From Treponema sp. (lineage in GTDB: Bacteria; Spirochaetota; Spirochaetia; Treponematales; Treponemataceae), in the NCBI RefSeq assembly GCF_017430385.1, contig NZ_JAFRNB010000014.1, positions 1 to 39,308 of the forward strand: a stretch of 39,308 nucleotides of DNA, in the 5' to 3' direction. The notes below the pieces were generated by a model. The model ran no database searches. It was not told the origin of the DNA and was given only the letters and a program-made list of their open reading frames with translations. A program made the position numbers and the translations under genes. This document shows positions 36,201 to 39,308 of the stretch, piece after piece (positions within the stretch are counted from its first letter, which is position 1; each line of letters starts with the position of its first letter).

Positions 36201-38423
36201 CTTTCCAGAAGAAATTACATAAGCGTTCAGGTCAGCGTTGAAAATAGCGTTATCATTTGGAATCCAATGCACTTCACCGGCTTTCCAAGAGCTTTTTTTG
36301 TCTGGAACTGGTCGGACTACGCAGAATGTGACTTTGCAGCTTCCAGTGGCAATTTTTCCGGCAGTAGCATTAACCGTAAGTGTCGTGATTCTTGATGGAA
36401 GATTTGCGAGCTTGACTTCATAATGGCCGTTCACAAGCTCCGCTTTTCCAGTCTGTCTTACATCGCCGCCAACTTCATTAACACCCTCAATGAGATAATT
36501 GACTGAAACAGATTTTTCTTCGGTGGTGACATTGAATGCCGCTACAGCAGAACTTGCAGTTCCGTAAGGCACGACGACATTCATTCCGCCCTTATATTCT
36601 TCACCATTGATACTGATTACATTTACAGTGACTCCAGAATCTGTCTCGCCCTCGATGATTTTTTCAGAAATCGGAGCATCAAGCAAATCCTCGTGGATGT
36701 ATGACAAATCTTTGATATTGAGAAGAGTTTTCTTTTCAGCTTTCTGGCCGTACATGTCAGTCACGGAAACTGTTACCTGAACAAGCCCCCACGGAAGATT
36801 CGTAAGCGGGACTTTGACAGAGACTGATTTTTCCGGATTTTTCGTGCGGAAATCCTGAGAAGCAATAATTTCGTCCTTTCCGCTCTCAATCATGTAATAA
36901 TAAGATACGATTCCAGAAGGAGATGTTGCCGAAACTTCATAAGAAGGATTTGACTCAGGATGCACGAGAAGGCCGTTTACAGCCGTTGCACCATTTACAC
37001 TTGCCCCGCCAAACTGAGGAGCCGCGCCCATTGCGTTAAATGTAGTGGTTACAGTATCTCCCCTGACTCCGTGGATATCAGTTGCAGTAACGGAAATGCT
37101 GTGAGAACCAGGCGCAAGCTCGCCACATTCAATTTCTGCGGAGAAAACGCCGTCTGTTTCGATTGTGCGGTGAGTTCCAGTGTCCAGAACATAGTCTACG
37201 GAAGCAACGCCGTCGTCATCAGTTGCGATTCCCTGGATGAACAGAGATTTTGTGCCGCCCGGAATGAGAGTGCCGGCTGCAGGAGTTTTAATTGCAGCGA
37301 TTGGCTTGTCTCGTTCCTGATCAAGCGGGAATTCCTTTTCGACAGTAACGATGTTGCCGGCCGTGTCCTCTGCAGTGACAGCAAATTTTGTGTTTTTCTT
37401 GAGATTTCGAGTGTCGATTTCCTTTGACCAGTACGGATTGCCCGGAGTAAGCTCAAAAAATCCCTTCTGGCCGTTGAATTCCCATGAAAGTTTATGAAGT
37501 CCGACCTTATCTTTTGCATAGCCAGCTACAGTGAAAATTCCGTTGCAGACATCGCCGTTCCGAGGATAGACAATCTGAACATCAGGCTTTGTATTGTCAA
37601 CAAAGTAAAGATAAGATGAGATTCCGACTGAGCCCATTTTATCGACAGCCTTAAACCAAAGGATTGCAGGACCGTCTTTTTCAGTTCTTGTATCGATAGG
37701 AATTTCAAAAGTTGTCTTTTTAGTCTTTTTGTCGTAAGAAATTTTTGTCTCGATGTAATTCTCACCATTGTCAAGAGAATAATAGAGAGTTTTGATTCCG
37801 TTACCGTCGCTCGCTTCACCCTGAATCTTGATTTTTCCGGAAACAAGCTCACCGAGAGCATGGTTCGTAACCTGAGTTATCGGCTTTCGGCGGTCAAGGT
37901 TCCAAGTGACATAAGCCTTCTTTTTCGGCTTGTCCTGCGAAGAAAGACCGTTAATATCAACGCCCCAAACTTCAATTGTGTGAGGACCTTCAGCGAGTTC
38001 ATTTGTATCGAGATAATATGACCAGAATTCCTTGCCCTCAGCTTTTACAGGCTCCCCGCCATCGAGAACAAGCCAAACTTCGGAAACACCGTCATCATCA
38101 ACACAAGTACCGACAATGTTAAGGTTGCCCGGAACGCGCATTTGTGGAGCAGGATTCGTTATTCCCGAAACAGCGTAGTCAGAATCCGGGTCGATATAAA
38201 GATTGTATGGGCCTGCAATTTCTGTATTTCCGCCTTTATCTTTGGCCTCTGCATAGATATTGTATTTGCCGGCATTTTTCTCATTTATGTCAAAAGTTTC
38301 CTTCCAGCTGTCCATGTTCTCGACATCTTTATAATCAACATCTTTTTTACCAAAAGCAAAAGCCACGAAAGAAGTCAAAGCAAAACAAGAGAACAAGAAA
38401 ATTTTTCTTAGATTTTTATACAT
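33225..38423 (-). CDS. Secreted Ig-module protein with predicted C-terminal outer-membrane beta-barrel (1732 aa)
   Basis: The N-terminus MYKNLRKIFLFSCFALTSFVAFAFG looks like a signal peptidase I substrate (cut after AFA, about residue 23). An LFSC occurs at 10-13, but the hydrophobic core before it is too short for a good lipobox. About 14-15 Ig-like modules follow, with openings such as DNTKPDV, DDEPPVLEI, DTVPPEVEI, DNTPPAIEL and DSTKPTIKL. After the last incomplete module the sequence changes near residue 1560 to about 170 residues of alternating aromatic/hydrophobic strands: FIQGLYFDWQFWGATLF, VKLQVQWGQF, VGMKLLANVYYLPFRYYFG, WLSMNVALGANFTRF, AGLLQLEFPRVTF, IALYTEGQLWFIP and VSVGLRVNMF. 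These fit about eight membrane strands with a terminal Phe, the usual outer-membrane barrel ending. The start has AGGA 7 nt upstream and a matching promoter. It is probably a surface or periplasmic stalk held by its own barrel; function is unknown. Confidence 0.85.
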   Translation of the reverse strand: MYKNLRKIFLFSCFALTSFVAFAFGKKDVDYKDVENMDSWKETFDINEKNAGKYNIYAEAKDKGGNTEIAGPYNLYIDPDSDYAVSGITNPAPQMRVPGNLNIVGTCVDDDGVSEVWLVLDGGEPVKAEGKEFWSYYLDTNELAEGPHTIEVWGVDINGLSSQDKPKKKAYVTWNLDRRKPITQVTNHALGELVSGKIKIQGEASDGNGIKTLYYSLDNGENYIETKISYDKKTKKTTFEIPIDTRTEKDGPAILWFKAVDKMGSVGISSYLYFVDNTKPDVQIVYPRNGDVCNGIFTVAGYAKDKVGLHKLSWEFNGQKGFFELTPGNPYWSKEIDTRNLKKNTKFAVTAEDTAGNIVTVEKEFPLDQERDKPIAAIKTPAAGTLIPGGTKSLFIQGIATDDDGVASVDYVLDTGTHRTIETDGVFSAEIECGELAPGSHSISVTATDIHGVRGDTVTTTFNAMGAAPQFGGASVNGATAVNGLLVHPESNPSYEVSATSPSGIVSYYYMIESGKDEIIASQDFRTKNPEKSVSVKVPLTNLPWGLVQVTVSVTDMYGQKAEKKTLLNIKDLSYIHEDLLDAPISEKIIEGETDSGVTVNVISINGEEYKGGMNVVVPYGTASSAVAAFNVTTEEKSVSVNYLIEGVNEVGGDVRQTGKAELVNGHYEVKLANLPSRITTLTVNATAGKIATGSCKVTFCVVRPVPDKKSSWKAGEVHWIPNDNAIFNADLNAYVISSGKPFTGYAGINLPVSVSVNNAAFTAENDGKGISITPTKEGSYKNVALTAKDGSGKSFAAAPVNLVVDDEPPVLEITSPANLSWAQTKVQVSATASDANGISKVEYSADGGESWTAMTLANGQYSSNIGLSTFDDGFIGIKVRATDVTGKTTVKSVAINKDTVPPEVEIILPGENDIVNGENLIAFIAKDNGRLDKVQYFAPVKKGETPKPVDIPLASMITTHVGTAEMPIDDLMTFKFIDAVGNTNEIKQWNFIIDNVSDFPIAEVHVPEEDAVLTRDFEFSGVIYDDDGVKKDDFGNVIAGPKIFYKFDNGKYEPLEQIGTSFVIPKKLTDFTDNEHSITVYAEDINGVKGPEFTRNFRISLEEPKGAVLTPPISETVRQTIKMTGVATDKNGIKAVYISLDNGNSFNEAVGKFGHELTQCEWSYEFDTRVIEDGTHVVFMKVVDWYDIEGLYSSLINIDNTPPAIELMLPLDDSKSTGMVFLSGQTTDNINLTKLYVTIRSLEGKAVSQKLSHTDLTPDAIITQAFDLSNLDDGAYNIEITGVDAAENITRVSRNIQLNKKAPKAKVDLLYPLNGEFVQGVFNIYGTAVSEKAIEALNLFIDDKQVSTTELSESGYYKFNIDQSMIEEGQHKIKVVAELDGGTNITSNTQYLNYKAVGPWITIDNFTYGDFAMERPYIVGNAGYSYDEEEVIRANAKGAPKELKETLNGKSVEKVEISFDNGKTFEKVSSSGKWRYRVENEDIAEGYHFLLVRAVMKNGEVAVTRCIVQVDSTKPTIKLISPGAGGHYNQLLEFSGLAKDDVALKSLTLALRSGDKSAYEIPGFIQGLYFDWQFWGATLFNVGAGLTFFDDNVKLQVQWGQFTQQQRNMFDKSTLRYGGSSVVGMKLLANVYYLPFRYYFGPDWEWLSMNVALGANFTRFDDTSSGKPQVLSAGLLQLEFPRVTFSRQKMFRTIALYTEGQLWFIPTDVSSEEKVRSMVPQVSVGLRVNMF

Positions 38424-38456
38424 ACTACAGTCCTATATTTACAGTTTTGGATTCAT

Positions 38457-38485
38457 ATAATAGATTAAACTAAAAGGAAAATCAA
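38457..38485 (-). promoter_or_regulatory. Sigma-70-like promoter of the barrel-protein gene
   Basis: On the minus strand TTGATT (38480-38485), a 17-nt spacer and TATTAT (38457-38462) lie upstream of the ATG at 38423. A start site near 38450 would give a leader of about 27 nt that includes the AGGA ribosome-binding site. Spacing and placement are good, but the call rests on motif matching only. Confidence 0.55.
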
Positions 38486-38487
38486 TT

Positions 38488-38531
38488 TTTTAGAAAATTC
38501 CTTTTGCTTTTTTAAGAATTTCATTCTAAAA
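38488..38531. repeat. AT-rich inverted repeat between divergent promoters
   Basis: TTTTAGAA (38488-38495) pairs with TTCTAAAA (38524-38531), and an inner AATTC/GAATT extends the stem to about 13 bp with a 3-nt bulge. It sits beside the -35 box of the barrel-protein promoter and upstream of the Sir2 gene, so it could be a protein-binding site for either. It may also be simple AT-rich chance. Confidence 0.35.
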
Positions 38532-38574
38532 TTTCGGTGAATAAACAATAAATCTTAACTTTTCATTTTGAAAG

Positions 38575-38588
38575 TATAATACAAGGAG
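38575..38588 (+). promoter_or_regulatory. -10 box and ribosome-binding site of the Sir2 gene
   Basis: A perfect TATAAT (38575-38580) is followed by AGGAG (38584-38588), 10 nt before the ATG at 38599. No good -35 is seen at 16-18 nt spacing. If this -10 is used, transcription would start about where the Shine-Dalgarno sequence lies, so either the leader is very short or the true promoter is further upstream. Confidence 0.4.
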
Positions 38589-38598
38589 AATCTTAAAG

Positions 38599-39308
38599 AT
38601 GGATGAAAAAATTGAAGAATTACAGAAGATGATAGACGAATCAAATAAAATCGTCTTCTTCGGCGGGGCAGGAGTCTCAACCGAAAGCGGAATCCCGGAT
38701 TTCCGAAGTCAGGACGGACTTTACCAGCAGGAATGGAAATATCCGCCAGAGACAATCATATCACGCTCATTTTTCGACAACAATCCAAAGGAATTCTACA
38801 GATTCTATCGTAAAAAGCTGATTATCAAAGATGTTAAGCCGAACATCACGCATTTTAAGCTGGCGGAGCTTGAAAAGGCAGGCAAATTGAGCGCAATTGT
38901 CACACAGAATATCGACGGCTTGCACCAGATGGCCGGCAGCAAGACAGTTTGGGAACTTCACGGAAGCACTTTGCGCAACTACTGCATGAAGTGCGGCAAA
39001 TCTTATGACATCGACTTCATTGCCGCAAGCGAGAACGAAAAGAAAAAGCTCCCGATTTGTGAGTGCGGCGGCTTGGTAAAGCCGGATGTTGTTTTGTACG
39101 AGGAAGGACTCGACGACAAGGTAATCAGCGGAGCAATCCAGTCAATAGCCGAAGCTGACATGCTGATTATCGGAGGCACATCGCTGGTCGTATACCCAGC
39201 AGCGGGATTGATTCAATACTTCCAGGGAAAGCATATCGTGCTGATTAACAAGACAGCAACTCAGGCAGACGACAAAGCAGACCTGGTGATTCACGATTCA
39301 CTGGGGAA
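38599..39308 (+). CDS. Sir2-family NAD-dependent protein deacylase (C-terminus cut by window edge)
   Basis: The frame stays open from ATG 38599 to the end of the window (236 full codons). Sirtuins remove acyl groups from lysine using NAD+ and give nicotinamide and O-acyl-ADP-ribose. Diagnostic motifs are all present: FFGGAGVSTESGIPDFRS (NAD-binding loop, about 20-37), TQNIDGLHQ, WELHGS with the catalytic His, a zinc site made of CMKC and the close pair in ICECGG, KPDVVLYEEGL, GTSLVVYPAA, and LINKTATQADDKADLVI. The C-x-C second zinc half is common in bacterial members. Family length is about 240-250 aa, so only a few residues are missing. The start is supported by AGGAG 10 nt upstream. It is divergent from the barrel-protein gene and probably functionally unrelated to it. 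The cobB name is used for many bacterial sirtuins but is not assigned here. Confidence 0.95.
   Translation, partial: MDEKIEELQKMIDESNKIVFFGGAGVSTESGIPDFRSQDGLYQQEWKYPPETIISRSFFDNNPKEFYRFYRKKLIIKDVKPNITHFKLAELEKAGKLSAIVTQNIDGLHQMAGSKTVWELHGSTLRNYCMKCGKSYDIDFIAASENEKKKLPICECGGLVKPDVVLYEEGLDDKVISGAIQSIAEADMLIIGGTSLVVYPAAGLIQYFQGKHIVLINKTATQADDKADLVIHDSLG

Overview
The window looks like chromosomal DNA of a spirochaete, most likely a gut or rumen Treponema. The reasons are moderate GC (low to mid 40s by eye), SD-led starts, spirochaete-style relaxed lipoboxes (LSSC, LFSC, LLSC), a PD-(D/E)XK (Rpn-type) nuclease gene, and very large surface lipoproteins built from bacterial Ig-like modules. The genus is an inference from protein families and was not tested by a database search.

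Layout. (1) 61-4146, minus strand: a lipoprotein with an N-terminal propeller-like part and a C-terminal GHL/DUF4015-type TIM-barrel domain, followed by the tRNA-modification GTPase gene mnmE. The gap between them holds a palindromic repeat, and mnmE carries a second, different palindromic element inserted in frame. (2) 4229-5497, plus: a membrane-anchored solute-binding-like protein, divergent from the GHL gene and ending 2 nt from the next convergent gene. (3) 5500-18102, minus: giant Ig-module lipoprotein A (4200 aa). (4) 18414-19559, plus: an Rpn-type nuclease with a 42-bp tandem repeat coding for a coiled coil. (5) 19671-32996, minus: giant Ig-module lipoprotein B (4441 aa), a paralogue of A. 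(6) 33225-38423, minus: a 1732-aa secreted Ig-module protein ending in a predicted short outer-membrane beta-barrel. (7) 38599 to the window end, plus: a Sir2-type NAD-dependent deacylase, cut by the window edge.

The distinctive part is 5500-38423: about 31 kb of coding sequence for three modular cell-surface proteins on one strand, interrupted by one opposite-strand recombination-type nuclease gene. A and B share an N-terminal lipid anchor, about 21 and 23 Ig-like modules, several EF-hand-like DxNxN/DxNxSG loops, an IPT/TIG-like module and a propeller-like C-terminal head. Their first five modules and last eleven modules correspond one to one. Between these lies a block of five modules in A and seven in B. 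The third protein reverses the topology: Ig stalk first, barrel anchor at the C-terminus. A reasonable model is a surface stalk/adhesin locus whose two long paralogues can recombine, with the nuclease gene lying between them. The roles of the proteins, and any active part for the nuclease, are inference.

No tRNA, rRNA or CRISPR array was seen. The longest gene-free stretch is 18103-18413; it is AT-rich and carries a hairpin and a perfect 14-bp palindrome ahead of the nuclease gene.
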